The notes: generated by a model from the sequence alone, not told the origin. A stretch of DNA of 64,000 bases from Ehretia macrophylla (GCA_037974665.1 CM075765.1:10337501-10401500); one strand, 5' to 3'. Shown: positions 25,286 through 37,790, counted from the stretch's first letter. Translations and numbers: made by a program.

Positions 25286-26781
25286 AGAATAGTTAGTAAT
25301 GAAGTCATGATCATTATGCTTAGACCATTCGCCATATATGATGAACATTATAATTAGGAAAATAAATATACATAATGTACTAATTTTTTTCTATGACTCG
25401 TTAGGAATAATATTGAGCATGTTACATTTTTCCATCTTTTTGTCCTTATTTTCTTTTTAAGATGGAAGAGAAACTGTTTCATTTTTTTTTTTTTTTTGAG
25501 AGATCATGCATTTCACCTTTTCACATTCTTAAAAAAAATAAAAAATAAAAAAAATAAAATAAAAACAAACAAAGTAATGCTAACAATATTCATGATTTTT
25601 GCATTATTCGAGGATCTAAAAAAGAAAAAGAAAATGCCCCTCCTTCAGTTAGATATCACATGTTCCAATTGATATCTTCTCATGATAGAAATCTAGAACT
25701 GCTTCCCAGAATAAAATTCTACTATGTCATTGTTGAAAGATACAATAAAGTTAATACACTATATCCTCTTTCTTCTTTTAATTTCTATGGAAGTTTCTAG
25801 TACGGTTTGCATAACGACATTGTGGAAAAAAAAATTGTATTTTTGTGGATAATCTACTCTTTAATATTGCTAAAGAGGTAGCACTATTAAATATTGACAT
25901 AGATATCTCATTTATTTAATGTTCTGCTTTAAATTTAAACGATTCATGTGAGTGAGCTTATAAGAATAGTTTTATTTCGATGAACCAACAAGTCAGTTAC
26001 AAGTAACATACAATAATGAAGAAATAAAAATTATACAACAATTTTTGAATTTTCATTGTCTCTAAGGCTATACGTACTCTTACATTCTTTTGATTTAATC
26101 AAGTTATATGCCCAAATATACTTTCCAAGACACTTTTACATTTGAGATAAAATAATAGTCTAGATAGCATGAAATATATAGTTGTTGATGTAATTAGTAA
26201 ATTAACTATGCATAGTTACTAATAATTTGAATAACAACAACTAAGATGAATATAATTAACTAATTGACAATGCTAAGGTAAGAAAAAATTTGTTTATTCT
26301 CATATATCTCAAATGAAAGCTATTATTTTAGAAAATCTTGTTCTTCTTCGAAGATCGTAGTTTATCTTCCCTCAGGAGGCTTGCATTCCATTTGATCTAG
26401 TTCTCTATTTACATATAAGCCTTCAATTATCGTTAGGAAACTCATGGATATGGCTAACTAGTTGTATTTTTATGCTTGTTTTTTCTTTCTTTTTCAATAA
26501 AATTTTCTCGTTGATTTAACAAAAAAATGAAAAAAAAGACTTCAATTGCATTTAATTAGTAAAAACTGAAATCATCTAAACATAGGACATTATTTCATAA
26601 CGTGAAGCATGGTATGTAAAATGAGCTATTTCTTTCAATTGTTAAAGTTGAAAATAAATATTCATTTCGTAAATTCAGCTATCATTAATTTTGATTTTGA
26701 CCCACTACATTTCCAAGTGTCAATTGATAACTTTCACCTATCCTAGTAGTATATCACCAAAGTAGGAAAGAAGAATACTTA
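25286..26781. other. Intergenic, AT-rich, nothing recognised
   Basis: Homopolymer runs (poly-T near 25480-25497) and A-rich tracts only; no gene signal. Confidence 0.45.
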
Positions 26782-27096
26782 GGGTATTTCTAATGGTGGA
26801 GATTATTTACAAAAATTTATTATTTTTGGTTATTTTAGAGATTTGAGTCTTTAAATTTAGAGTCAAAATAGATAGGGTCTATCATTTTTATTAACTTTTT
26901 GACTAAAATAGAGACCTAATCACTTTTTAAATTTCTAAATTTAGAGCCAAAAAAGTAAATTGAGTTTCTATTTTAACTCAAATCTTTAAAATTATGTGAG
27001 TCCCATATATTTTGGCTATAAATTTATAGACTCAGTCTCTAAAAATTATAAAAAATAATAAATTTTTATGGATAGTATTTCCCATTAGAGATATCC
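26782..27096. mobile_element. MITE with 18-bp inverted ends 'GGGTATTTCTAATGG'
   Basis: The left end, cttagggtatttctaatgg, and the reverse complement of the right end, cttaggatatctctaatgg, differ at only two positions. The interior arms repeat 'aaatttatt' and 'tttagag' words and also pair with each other. TTA on the left and TAA on the right fit a PIF/Harbinger-type target. There is no coding capacity. Confidence 0.7.
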
Positions 27097-27940
27097 TAAG
27101 ATGAGTAATATTATGAAGCACTTTCAAGCTGTTTACATCTCAGTGGCTTTCAATAGTAAAAAGTGAAGGCACTGCAAGCTTGAGGAATTTAAACCTTCCC
27201 CTTAATTAAGTTTTATTTTTGTGTCCTCGAGAAATAATGTCTTAATTAAAAGTTTTGAATTTAAATTTTTATTTTTTATTAAAAATATTATATGAATTCG
27301 TCTCTTAGTATTTTTAAAGAAGGATAAAAAGAGTGAAATATTTATTAAAATTGTCACAGTTTAACTGACTTAATCTTTCATGAAGCAAAAAAAAAAAAAA
27401 AAAATTGTCTAAATTTTAACTGAGGTGGAGCATACATTTGAGGTGTACTACTGCACCAAAAGTTGATAACGTTGAATTGATCTAATATGATCCTATTTAA
27501 AATTATTTCTTTGTAAAGAAAAAAGAAAAAAGAAAAAAGAAAGAACGATGTGGAGAAGGAAAGAGAGAGGACATGAACATCAATTAGAGGCTAAAACAGT
27601 AATTTCGTAGTTGCTTCATGCTGACATTTTTGAACGACTTATCGTTGAAGAGTGATCAAAACTGATGGATGGGAACGTTCCTCCTACGTTTCTCGTTGGT
27701 CCACGTCAGATTGCTCGAAACGGAGCCTCTCACTTCCAGGTGGTGGGCCCCATCTTCTTCAGCCCTATTCAAATCTGAATATGAATTTTCGGTTAATATT
27801 GATAACTTTAGGAATTTGATTTAACAACTATAAAATATTTATAATATTCTATTATAATTGTATTAATTAATTTATAATTATTAAATTTCACACATAGTAT
27901 CACAACGAGTTAATTCATTCCCTTTTGGAACATCTTCAAT
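27097..27940. other. Intergenic; one short less AT-rich patch
   Basis: No gene was seen. At about 27660-27770 the DNA becomes noticeably less AT-rich and contains GTCCACGTCAG (a TGACGTGG-type bZIP site on the - strand) and GTGGGCCCCAT. It looks promoter-like, but no downstream gene was recognised. Confidence 0.35.
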
Positions 27941-28205
27941 GGGGGGCTTTAAATATAAAAGTTTTTAAATTTAAAATTTTTTAGAGATTCAATCTTTAAA
28001 AAATATTATTAATGATTTAAATATATATGAGATCCACCACTTTTCACAATTTGTTGATCAAAATAAAGATTGGATCTTTATTTTGCCTCAAATGTTATGA
28101 AAAGTAGTGGGTCTCATGTATATTTAAATTATTAATTATATTTTTTATAAATTAAATCTCTAAAAAATTTTAAATTTAAAAACTTTTATATTTAGAGTCT
28201 CTCAT
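27941..28205. mobile_element. Full-length hairpin MITE (~265 bp)
   Basis: The whole unit is a palindrome around about 28075. The left arm has 'aaatataaaagtttttaaat', 'ttttttagagatt' and 'gagatccaccacttttca'. The right arm has their reverse complements, 'aaaagtagtgggtctcat', 'aatctctaaaaaatttt' and 'atttaaaaacttttatattt'. It would fold into one long stem as RNA. There is no coding capacity. Confidence 0.7.
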
Positions 28206-31200
28206 TCCCCAATCAATTACCCTTTTGCATTGTGTGAAATTTTCAGCGCCCTCTATTGAAAGGTGATGAGAGAAGAAGATCATGAATGGCATGGAAATTT
28301 GATTTTCCGTTGTGGGCCATCCTCATGAATTTTTCACATAGGAATAGTAAGAGATAGAGAGAGAGATAAGAGTCATATCAAAGAGAGAAAGCATTTCAAC
28401 ACTCCACAAGCGACTGCCTCACATTGGTGTGAGAGTGCTTGGGCGTATTCACATTTGAAAAAGTTCTCAGTATCATTCGATGCGCACTGTGTTTATATAA
28501 TATTTTTAATTTATAAAATCAATTAATTCTCAGAAGATTAATGATAAATTTTTGAGTGTAACAATGTATTTATACACATACACCAAATCAATTAAAAACA
28601 TAATTCTACAATAATAAAAAGTTTCAAATTCATAATTTTACAAGAACGATTTTATCTCCACTACGATTTGAAACATGTCTTTTGGTTGTAATTTTTTTGG
28701 CACATAGAAAAATCACATTGGCTGCCTTTTGTCTTCACGTGAGTAAGCGAGTAAATCTAAGAAGAATCTAGCGAGTGATTTTGCCATTTCGCGTAGCAAT
28801 GATAACCTTTTTACTTTTCTGAGGAAAGATCCAAAACAACTGTAAAAACTGATAAACAGGCCCTTCTTTGCTAACTATTTTGACCCCACAAGCATTTTAC
28901 ATCATGCACTTTTGCTATATTTATCTCTTCATCTCAAGCTTGAATATGCTTCTGAGGTTAATTATTCAAATATGAGATAAAAATTAGTCACACACAAAAA
29001 AAAAAAAAAAAAAAAATCCTCTTTACCAAGGAAATGCGTAGTCGTAGGTATGGAACTCTTTAGAGAAATTGGGATAAGGGTAGGCAACTTAGTTAGGTAA
29101 AGTTGATGGAATTGTGGAAAAAGACAAACCATGTTGTTAGGGGAATGCAAAACGATAGAGGATTTGAATCATCTTATCTCAAATAATATTATGAGAAATA
29201 ATTCAATGATAATGAATTATTCATACAATTTTAAATAGTTATAGTGAAATAATGTGAATAATTCACCACTGGTGAATCTCTCTCATAATATATATTTTTT
29301 CTTATGTATATAATTTTCATAATGTTTTTTATGTATATAATTTTTTTTAACAATAAGAGACTCATTCTAGTCAAGATCATATTGAATCATTTTAAAATTA
29401 TAAATCTGGTGATACAACAGTCAGAGAGAAAAACTTGAATTTTGGAACCTTAAGTTTACGAGTTAACACCTTTATTTATTTTTAACTTTTACCCGTAGGA
29501 ACAAATTCAGCTTAGACAGTAATGGGCCATGAATTTGTACTCTAGGGCCGAAAATAAATAAAAAAGAACATCAAATATTTGCAAAAGAAAGAAAAACTGT
29601 TTTTGAAATACTTTTTTTAAATAAAACTTGAGAGATAATTAAAATATGTGCACTCGGTGGTGTCGTGTGGCAAAATCATTTTTTTTTTTTTTTTTGGTCG
29701 GGGAAATTTTACAATACTTCATTAAAGCAAATAGAATACAAAAACACAAATCAGTAGAGTCCTTGTGCTCTGTAGATACAAGAGTCCAATATCTTCAGAA
29801 TTCCTATATAATTGAATCTTATACGATAAATATTAAAGTGAATTCAATTTTTTTTTTTTAAAAATTGTGCGTAGCGAGAACGTCACTTACCAGATTGTCT
29901 TTTCGTAACAGAGAGATGTTTGAATTTCCATTCTTAGTAATTAAGGATTATTATTTACGTGATGATGACATGACTAAATATTGAAAAGCTGTCGAAGTAG
30001 TTAGATTTCTGATGTGAAAATGTCAAGAAAATTTTAAAAAGTCTTCAAAGCATTTTACGTGAGCCCCATCTCAGAACATGAGACCACGCGCTAAAGTGAA
30101 AATGTGGGACTTCAGATATTTTTAATCTCTCTTAGAAAATTTAAAACACGAGAAAAAAAAAAGTAAAAAGGAAAATAAATAATAATAGTAATAACTTGCA
30201 TGCACGCGCTATTAGCTGAAGTGGAAATAGCATCCGCCAGGAATTATATCGTACGACTTAATACAGCATAGAACTGTACTTCTGGGCCCACTTTGTGCTA
30301 ATCGTGACCGTCAATACGGACCACATTAAGCAGTAGCTGTACTTGATAAATCTAGTGGCCACTGTAATGCTATTTTACATAATTACCCACTCATGTCGTA
30401 CATTTCGTACCGCATGATACATATTTTGTTAAATAACGTTGAGGGGTACTTTTGTAAATAGATGATAATGTTTAATTAAGATGACGTGGATGAACAGTGA
30501 ATGTGGGGTTGAAAATGTGTTGGGGCTAGTTCACTCATTATGGGACGATATTTTGTCGCTTGCGGTAAAGAAAGAAAGGGACGCACGTGTATTAGAGAGG
30601 TCATTGGTACATAATGCTTTCATTACTTTAACTTTTCTAGTACAGAATTTTCATCCTTTTCTTTATGACCAAAAATTTATTTTTGATAATTGTAGGGTCG
30701 CCCTTGTAGTAGTAGTTACCAGGTTCTAGATTCGAGTATAATTATTACTGTTTGAAATCAATGAGAGAATGTTGGTGTGTTTTATCTAATGTTAATGGAT
30801 GGTGAATAATTCGATATATGTTTTGTGGACAAGTTAAGAGAAAATGTTTCCCCAGATTAGCAAAAAATATATATATATATTTGAAATTTTTGAGTACGAT
30901 CGTATTAGATATATCTCAAAGTTTATAAATTTTATGGTGTAGTGTGCTTCATTGTGTGTCTCAAATTTTTTATATGTTAAACAATATTTATGATAAAAAT
31001 ATATAAATTTGAACTCAAAACCATTAATCATAACGAACAGTTATTTAATCATTTTACTTAACGCTTAAGGGCAGCGTTTTCATTTTTTAAGACGTCTGTC
31101 CAAAAAATAAAGAGAGAGAAAAAAGAAGTAAAATGGTTTTATGAGGATCCTTGATGGAACTTATAGCATAGATATTTTTTGGTTTCCATTCTCATTATTC

Positions 31201-33136
31201 CTCACATTTTTGCTGGCGTGTCAAACATCTACGTTTACTCCGTGGACTTTCTCTTTGAAAAATCTTGTTACGCGTTAAGTATGCATTTGGAAAATCTTTG
31301 TACATGCCTTTGGTTTTAGTCATGGTATGCTTCTCACTAACAGTGAAAGAGATTTTAAAATCGATTATAATGAATAATATTTTTTAATATGTATTGTATA
31401 ATTTAATTTTTTTTGTTAAAAAATAAATAAATAATTTTTTTTCTTTTTTCTTTTTTAACCTTGTGAACCATGTACAGAAGGAGATAAAATGAACACTTGC
31501 TTATATACTGCAAAATGGTAAAAGATCACTCGTCTCATTAAGTGAGTTTGGCTTATGTCAATCCGCTCTTTTATCATTTAACTTCACTTTTCACTCATTT
31601 TATTTGAGAAAAAAAAGAAAGAAAAAGATTAAAAGTTCAAAAAAAATATTCGATTGCATGCAAATTGAGATAGTATCTCTCTAACTTTGGAATGGCATCA
31701 TATGGAAACTTTTAATATCCAAAATGTGTGGTAAAATAAAAAATGAATATGATGGCATCATGGCACAATACTTTTGGATGAGATATATAAAGAGAAAAGA
31801 AAATCTTTCAAGTTCCAAATCTCAAATTCCCAAATGAAAATCTTTCTAACTTACTTCATTCCACCACCAAATAGTCCCTCAAAAATAATCTAAAACATAT
31901 AAGAAAACCTTGTCATACGTTAAGAAGAAAAAGATGTGAAATTTGAAAATGAAGGCCTAAATGCTTTACTTTAATATAAGATCTTAGCAAATGCATTCAT
32001 TATCTTGTTCACCTTTGATGTCTATATCAATTACTTTCATCAAGATTAATTGTGGCAATATATGACTCTTCAAACGATTTAAAATGACTATATACATTGA
32101 ATTCACATATTACAAGAAAAGTATCGTCGTTAAAATTCCTTACCCGCATTAATTTTTCTTGAATGTATATTGAAATTATAGATCTTTTAGTACATCAGTT
32201 TAATAATCTATATATACACTAATTTAGTCAACTCTAAACATCCTTGCACGAGCACAAATGGCCCTCGAATTGTACTATTATCACTTGAGGTTTGGTATGT
32301 CCATGAAGTGTATCCATCGTTCATTAAATTTAGAAGGAAATAATTAAAAAAAAAACATTAAAAACCAAAAATACTAACTTAAATGATCAAGATTGCCATA
32401 TAATTAAAATATTGATATACTTCTCTTGATCCCTCATGATCATCAATAAAGTCCATTAATTAAAGGGAGGGGAATATCCCATTAAAAATAAACAGTGGTG
32501 CATGGATCCATCTATTCTTAATCACACGTACGCGGAAACGTAAGAGAGACAAAACTCATTATTGTGGTGATAATACAAACACCTTTACATATAGAAGGAA
32601 ACTTTTCGAGCGAGATTTAATCACTATAATATTTTGACTCTTTTATAATATTTTAATTAAAAAAATAAAAAAATTTGTAATAAGTATTTTGTTGTACTAG
32701 TTTTTTTTAATCGTTTTATAAATTAAATTTTTTTACTGTGGTTAAAATTATAGTTTAAGTGCACAGTAATTTAAACAATTGTTTAGTATTTATAAAAAAT
32801 TATTACAATAAAGAATTTACAATAAAACTACATGTAATTGCCAAAATAATTTGTAATTTTTTAAAATATAATAATAAATTAAAAAATATTTTATTATAAT
32901 TATATCATTAATCAACTATCATACTTGAAGATCTAAATTCCAAAAAAATATAAACCTATAACACACAGAAAGGCAAAAAATAACCTATAGAATATTGAGA
33001 AACTATCTAGCTTAACCTATACATACATATTCAGACAGAGACAGAAAGATGGATATATGGGTCACATGGCATGTGAGCAACAGCTGTGACCACTCCTCTG
33101 TTAACAAAACCCTCCCCCTCAGTCACCACCCCACAA
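28206..33136. other. Long gene-free stretch upstream of BRI1
   Basis: About 4.9 kb without a supported gene. It is AT-rich with homopolymer runs (poly-A near 28988-29009, poly-T near 29680-29695). The distal BRI1 promoter presumably lies in the last 1-2 kb, but I see no distinctive element that I would name there. Confidence 0.45.
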
Positions 33137-33178
33137 CCCCCCCCCCCCCCCCCCCCCCTCCCCCCCCCCCCCCCACCC
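33137..33178. repeat. Poly-C tract in the BRI1 promoter
   Basis: About 40 bases are almost pure C, broken by one T and one A, followed by (CA)n at about 33187-33202. The tract lies about 40-75 bp upstream of the TATA-like box. The opposite strand is a G-run able to form G-quadruplexes. Exact length may be affected by sequencing error in homopolymers. Confidence 0.9.
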
Positions 33179-33210
33179 CCTCACCAACACACACACACAC
33201 ACAAGTTTCA

Positions 33211-33282
33211 TTATATATACCCTTCTTACCTTCCTTACTCCAACTTTTGACTCTCTTCACCCTCTCTCTCGTTCTCTCTCTC
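33211..33282 (+). promoter_or_regulatory. BRI1 core promoter and CT-rich leader
   Basis: TTATATATAC at 33211-33220 is a good TATA box. A start of transcription about 30 bases later (near 33245) would open a leader made of CTCTCT repeats (33249-33281). Pyrimidine-rich patches of this kind are common just downstream of plant TATA promoters. The position is inferred, not measured. Confidence 0.55.
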
Positions 33283-33309
33283 ATGGAAGCCAAAGGGCTG
33301 AAAGATTAG
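33283..33309 (+). promoter_or_regulatory. Upstream ORF (8 codons) in the BRI1 leader
   Basis: ATG at 33283 opens a frame MEAKGLKD that stops at TAG 33307-33309, 30 bases before the BRI1 start codon. The context (tctcATGG) has G at +4 but not a purine at -3. If the leader begins near 33245, every BRI1 mRNA carries this uORF, so ribosomes must leak past it or reinitiate. It is seen in the sequence; the effect is inferred. Confidence 0.55.
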
Positions 33310-33339
33310 AGAACCACCTTCCATATAACAGACTTGAAG

Positions 33340-36300
33340 ATGAAAGCTGATAGCAATAATAATCTTTTCCACTACACTTTGAGCTCAGCCAAGAAGCTTT
33401 TCTTCCATTATCATTACTGTTATTATTATCTGCAGCCAATATTTGTCATCCTCATCTTTCATTCATTGCAACAAGCTTCACCAGCTGCTCCTCTCAATGC
33501 CATTTACAAAGACTCACAGCAGCTTTTGTCCTTCAAAGCTTCACTTCCAAACCCAACTGACCTCCAAAACTGGCTGCCAAACACCAACCCTTGCAGCTTC
33601 AATGGTGTCTCATGCAACAACTCTAGAGTTTCCTCCATAGACCTCACAAACTACCATCTTAACATAGACTTAAGCTTTGTCTTGTCATCTTTGTTGAGTA
33701 TGCAAAGCTTGGAGTCTCTTGTGTTGAAGAACACTAACCTCACTGGCTCACTTTCTTCTATATCAAAAACATCTTCATCATGTGGTGCTTTCTTGAACTA
33801 TATAGATCTTGCTGAGAACACCATTTCGGGGCCTGTTTCTGATATTTCATATCTTGGTGTGTGCTCAAGTTTGAAATCTCTTAACCTTTCCAAGAATTCA
33901 ATGGACCCTCCAATGAGAGAATCCAAAAGCTCTACCTTTATGAAGCAGCTGCAAGTTCTTGATCTTTCACACAATAACATTTCTAGTCAAAACTATGTTA
34001 CATGGTTGCTATCCAATGATCTCTCTGAGCTTCAGTATTTATCTTTGAAGGGAAGCAAACTTTCTGGTGACATACCTGAGTTGAACTTGAACAACTTGTC
34101 ATATTTGGATCTCTCAGCCAACAATTTCTCAACAAAGGTTCCTTCGTTTCAAGACTGCTCCAGCTTGCAACACTTGGACTTGTCATCCAATAAGTTCTTT
34201 GGTGATGTTAGTGCTTCACTGTCCACTTGTGAGAAGCTCTCTTTCCTTAATCTCACCAATAATCAGTTCACAGGTGCAATTCCAAGTCTACCAAGTGGGA
34301 GTTTGAAGTTTTTGTACCTAAGCAGGAATGATTTCCAGGGTGTTTTCCCACAACATGTAGCAGATTGGTGTGCAAATCTTGTGGAGTTGGATTTGTCTTT
34401 CAATAATTTGTCAGGTATGGTTCCTGATAGCCTTGCTGCATGCTCTGCTTTGGAACATCTTGATATCTCCAACAACAATTTCTCTGGTGAGTTGCCTAAT
34501 GATATTCTTGTCAAATTGAGCAACTTGAAGACACTGGTATTATCATTCAATAATTTTGATGGCGGTCTGCCTCAATCTTTGTTAAATTTGGTGAAATTAG
34601 AGACTTTGGATGTGAGTTCTAATAATCTCTCTGGGTGGATACCTTCTGGGATTTGCCAAGACCCTAGGAGTGTGTTGAGAGTGTTGTACCTTCAGAATAA
34701 TATGTTCACTGGTCCAATACCAGAGAGTCTAAGCAATTGCACACAATTGGTTTCACTTGACCTCAGCTTTAATTTCTTGAATGGAATAATTCCATCTAGC
34801 TTGGGTTCATTGTCGAAACTTCGCGATTTCATTGCTTGGTTGAATCAGCTTAGTGGGGAAATCCCACAAGAGCTGATGCACTTGCAGAGTCTAGAGAATT
34901 TGATTCTTGATTTTAATGACTTGACTGGATCTATACCAGCTAGTCTTAGCAACTGTACTAATTTGAATTGGATTTCATTGTCAAATAATCTGCTGAGTGG
35001 TGAAATACCTGCTTCATTGGGTCGTTTGGCTAATCTTGCCATTCTGAAGCTTGGGAATAACTCATTCTATGGGAGAATCCCAGGGGAATTAGGAGATTGC
35101 CGGAGCTTATTATGGTTGGACCTTAACACCAATCTTCTGAATGGGACTATCCCCCCTGCATTGTTCAAGCAATCTGGCAATATTGCAGTGGGATTGCTCA
35201 CAGGGAAGAGTTTTGTGTATATCAAGAATGACGGAAGCAGACAATGCCATGGAGCGGGGAATTTGCTCGAGTTTGGAGGCATCAGGCAGGAACAACTGGA
35301 CAGAATTTCAACAAGGCACCCCTGCAATTTTACCAGAGTGTACAAAGGTATTGTACAACCAACTTTCAACCACAATGGATCAATGATTTTTCTTGATCTT
35401 TCCCACAATAAGTTGGAAGGTAGTATTCCAAAGGAGCTTGGCTCCATGTACTATCTCTCTATCCTGAATTTGGGGCATAATGATCTCTCTGGCCCAATCC
35501 CTCAAGAGCTTGGAGGCTTGAAGAGTGTTGCAATACTTGACCTGTCATATAACAGACTCAACGGGTCTATTCCACAGTCACTGACTAGCCTTACATTGCT
35601 TGGGGACATTGATTTGTCAAATAACAATCTCTCTGGGATGATTCCTGAATCAGCTCCCTTTGACACATTTCCGGACTTCAGGTTCTTGAATAATTCAGGT
35701 CTCTGTGGGTATCCTCTTCCGTCTTGTGGGGCGGGTTCAAATGCTAGTGGAAATCAGCATCAGAAGTCCCATCGCAGACAAGCATCACTTGCAGGGAGCG
35801 TGGCGATGGGGTTGTTGTTCTCTCTCTTCTGCATCTTTGGTTTGATAATAGTTGCCATAGAAGCAAAGAAGAGGCGGAAGAAGAAGGAGGCAGCCCTTGA
35901 AGCTTATATGGACGGACATTCACATTCAGCAACTGCAAATAGCAACTGGAAGCTAACCAGTGCTCGTGAGGCATTGAGCATCAATCTTGCAACTTTCGAG
36001 AAGCCTGTCAGGAAGCTTACCTTTGCAGATCTCCTTGAGGCCACCAATGGCTTCCATAATGACAGCCTTATAGGCTCTGGTGGCTTTGGGGATGTATACA
36101 GAGCTCAGTTGAAGGATGGAAATGTTGTTGCTATCAAAAAGTTGATACATGTTAGCGGACAGGGGGATCGGGAATTCACTGCTGAGATGGAAACCATAGG
36201 AAAAATTAAGCACCGGAACCTTGTTACCCTCTTAGGCTACTGCAAGGTAGGTGAAGAGCGGCTCTTGGTGTACGAGTATATGAAATATGGAAGCCTGGAA

Positions 36301-36996
36301 GATGTTCTGCATGATAAGAAGAAACTTGGGATCAAGTTAAATTGGGCTGCAAGGAGGAAAATTGCCATTGGAGCTGCAAGAGGGTTGGCTTTCCTTCACC
36401 ACAGCTGCATCCCACATATTATTCACCGGGATATGAAGTCAAGCAATGTCTTGATTGATGAACATATGGAAGCTAGGGTGTCTGACTTTGGAATGGCAAG
36501 GCTTATGAGTGCAATGGACACTCACTTGAGTGTCAGCACACTAGCAGGTACTCCTGGATATGTTCCACCCGAATATTACCAGAGTTTCAGATGTTCGACA
36601 AGAGGAGATGTTTATAGTTATGGTGTAGTTTTGCTCGAGCTGCTGACTGGAAGGCAGCCAACAGATTCAGCCGATTTTGGTGACAACAATCTTGTAGGAT
36701 GGGTAAAGCAGCACGCCAAAATGAGAATAAGTGATGTTTTTGATCCAGAGTTATTAAAGGAGGACCCAAGCTTAGAAATTGAGCTTTTACAACACCTAAA
36801 AGTAGCATCTCAATGCTTAGATGATCGACCTTGGAAACGTCCAACAATGATTCAAGTTATGGCAATGTTCAAAGAAATTCAAGCAGGTTCTGGAATCGAT
36901 TCCACAACTTCGATTGGTATTGATGATGGCAGTTTCAGTCTTGAAGGGGTAGAAATGAGCATAAAAGAAGGCAATGAGCTGAGCAAGCACTTATGA
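33340..36996 (+). CDS. BRI1: Brassinosteroid receptor kinase BRI1
   Basis: This intronless gene encodes 1218 residues, full length for the family (tomato and Arabidopsis BRI1 are about 1200). I place the start at ATG 33340; the frame is open upstream but without an ATG. Order of parts: hydrophobic signal peptide (about residues 27-48, ending ASPAA); a Cys-pair cap (CSFNGVSC); about 25 leucine-rich repeats; an island domain at about 610-685 ([18 protein letters not shown] through [14 protein letters not shown]) that binds brassinolide; a second Cys pair (CGYPLPSC); a transmembrane helix at about 817-840; and a Ser/Thr/Tyr kinase. The kinase has the glycine loop GSGGFGDVY (912-920), Lys933, HRD with Asp1031, DFG with Asp1049, and activation loop [15 protein letters not shown]. 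All catalytic residues are present. At the plasma membrane it perceives brassinosteroid with a SERK co-receptor and signals through BSK/BIN2 to BZR1/BES1. The island and kinase are nearly identical to the tomato protein as I recall it. Confidence 0.97.
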   Translation: MKADSNNNLFHYTLSSAKKLFFHYHYCYYYLQPIFVILIFHSLQQASPAAPLNAIYKDSQQLLSFKASLPNPTDLQNWLPNTNPCSFNGVSCNNSRVSSIDLTNYHLNIDLSFVLSSLLSMQSLESLVLKNTNLTGSLSSISKTSSSCGAFLNYIDLAENTISGPVSDISYLGVCSSLKSLNLSKNSMDPPMRESKSSTFMKQLQVLDLSHNNISSQNYVTWLLSNDLSELQYLSLKGSKLSGDIPELNLNNLSYLDLSANNFSTKVPSFQDCSSLQHLDLSSNKFFGDVSASLSTCEKLSFLNLTNNQFTGAIPSLPSGSLKFLYLSRNDFQGVFPQHVADWCANLVELDLSFNNLSGMVPDSLAACSALEHLDISNNNFSGELPNDILVKLSNLKTLVLSFNNFDGGLPQSLLNLVKLETLDVSSNNLSGWIPSGICQDPRSVLRVLYLQNNMFTGPIPESLSNCTQLVSLDLSFNFLNGIIPSSLGSLSKLRDFIAWLNQLSGEIPQELMHLQSLENLILDFNDLTGSIPASLSNCTNLNWISLSNNLLSGEIPASLGRLANLAILKLGNNSFYGRIPGELGDCRSLLWLDLNTNLLNGTIPPALFKQSGNIAVGLLTGKSFVYIKNDGSRQCHGAGNLLEFGGIRQEQLDRISTRHPCNFTRVYKGIVQPTFNHNGSMIFLDLSHNKLEGSIPKELGSMYYLSILNLGHNDLSGPIPQELGGLKSVAILDLSYNRLNGSIPQSLTSLTLLGDIDLSNNNLSGMIPESAPFDTFPDFRFLNNSGLCGYPLPSCGAGSNASGNQHQKSHRRQASLAGSVAMGLLFSLFCIFGLIIVAIEAKKRRKKKEAALEAYMDGHSHSATANSNWKLTSAREALSINLATFEKPVRKLTFADLLEATNGFHNDSLIGSGGFGDVYRAQLKDGNVVAIKKLIHVSGQGDREFTAEMETIGKIKHRNLVTLLGYCKVGEERLLVYEYMKYGSLEDVLHDKKKLGIKLNWAARRKIAIGAARGLAFLHHSCIPHIIHRDMKSSNVLIDEHMEARVSDFGMARLMSAMDTHLSVSTLAGTPGYVPPEYYQSFRCSTRGDVYSYGVVLLELLTGRQPTDSADFGDNNLVGWVKQHAKMRISDVFDPELLKEDPSLEIELLQHLKVASQCLDDRPWKRPTMIQVMAMFKEIQAGSGIDSTTSIGIDDGSFSLEGVEMSIKEGNELSKHL

Positions 36997-37400
36997 TACT
37001 CGAAGCAATTTTCCGGTAGGATTTTCCGTTCAAAAAGCAGGACAGATAATCTGTTCAGATGCAAATTTTTCCATCTTCAATACCACTCAAATTGGTATGC
37101 AACTACTTTGTATTTCTACCAGTTATTGTATGTACCACTAGTCCATTGAAAATCTTGTTATATACATAAAAGGTTATTTAACTTGTAACACTGATGTACA
37201 TATATAGTTTGAGTTGTTATGCTTCTTTTAGTTAATAGTGTCTTTCTTGGACAACTTTAGATTCAGATCTAATCTCTTAAAGGAACTGTTATATCTGTTG
37301 TGACCTCATCAGTGATGGGTGACCAAGTGTTTTTCGGCTGTATCTTTTCTCATTATTTTCCCCCTTCCATCCCATTTCTCAAGTATAAAAATCGTCGATA
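36997..37400 (+). other. BRI1 3' UTR and downstream DNA
   Basis: After the stop the sequence turns T-rich, with 'ttgtatgtac'-type elements and 'acataaaagg' near 37163 that could serve in polyadenylation. No other gene lies here. The exact 3' end of the transcript cannot be read. Confidence 0.35.
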
Positions 37401-37404
37401 TATG

Positions 37405-37520
37405 CATGGACGGATGTACCTTATGGCTAGTTCTGATTCCAATACTTCCTAAAAATATCTGCATTTTTCATTCAAAAATTAATTAGTCCCTCAGGAAAAA
37501 AAATTCTAGATCCGACCCTG
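37405..37520. mobile_element. hAT-type MITE (CAGGGTCGGATCTAG end) with 7/8 target duplication
   Basis: On the - strand the element begins CAGGGTCGGATCTAGAATT. The other end is the inverted partner (catggacggatgtacc). The flanks GATATATG (37397-37404) and GATGTATG (37521-37528) match at 7 of 8 bases, as expected for an aged hAT duplication. The ends resemble those of the hAT MITE at 10139-10305. There is no coding capacity. Confidence 0.7.
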
Positions 37521-37528
37521 GATGTATG

Positions 37529-37790
37529 TCTGGCGTTCTGCCTGCACGCAAGCAAGTAATGCATCAAATCCTTCATTAAGAACTGCAATTGTATTAATAG
37601 GTGTAGGGCCTTCAACTCTTGAGATGCCAACTTTCATGTTCCAGCTATTTCTTTCACACCACAAGGGGGCATCATGCTTCAATAATTGTATCAAGTAGAA
37701 CTCAAATTTCTCCAATACAGATGGCTTGTTTGACCAATTCAACTGCCACCCTCCTCTCCTAAATACATTATTATAGTTTATTTTTTCTTG
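37529..37790 (-). other. Unidentified short protein-like frame next to the hAT MITE
   Basis: The - strand is open from about 37790 to the MITE border with ordinary protein composition, for example WQLNWSNKPSVLEKFEFYLI, NMKVGISRVEGPTPINTI and NEGFDALLACVQAERQ. It runs into the MITE, which would supply a foreign C-terminus and stop. I do not recognise the family. It may be an exon of an unknown gene, a gene scrap or chance. Confidence 0.25.

Noticed and set aside
30481-30729. 82-codon + strand open frame in the BRI1 upstream region
   Set aside because: No recognisable content or gene signals; it is probably chance in non-coding DNA.
33049-33309. Open frame of 86 codons with a poly-proline run upstream of BRI1
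   Set aside because: It is produced by the poly-C promoter tract and the leader. Only its last 8 codons, from ATG 33283, form a plausible uORF.
33334-33339. BRI1 frame starting two codons earlier (TTG AAG)
   Set aside because: There is no ATG at 33334; the first ATG in frame is at 33340, so I use that start.
34263-36847. Several - strand frames of 60-126 codons under BRI1
   Set aside because: They are antisense shadows of the LRR and kinase coding sequence.
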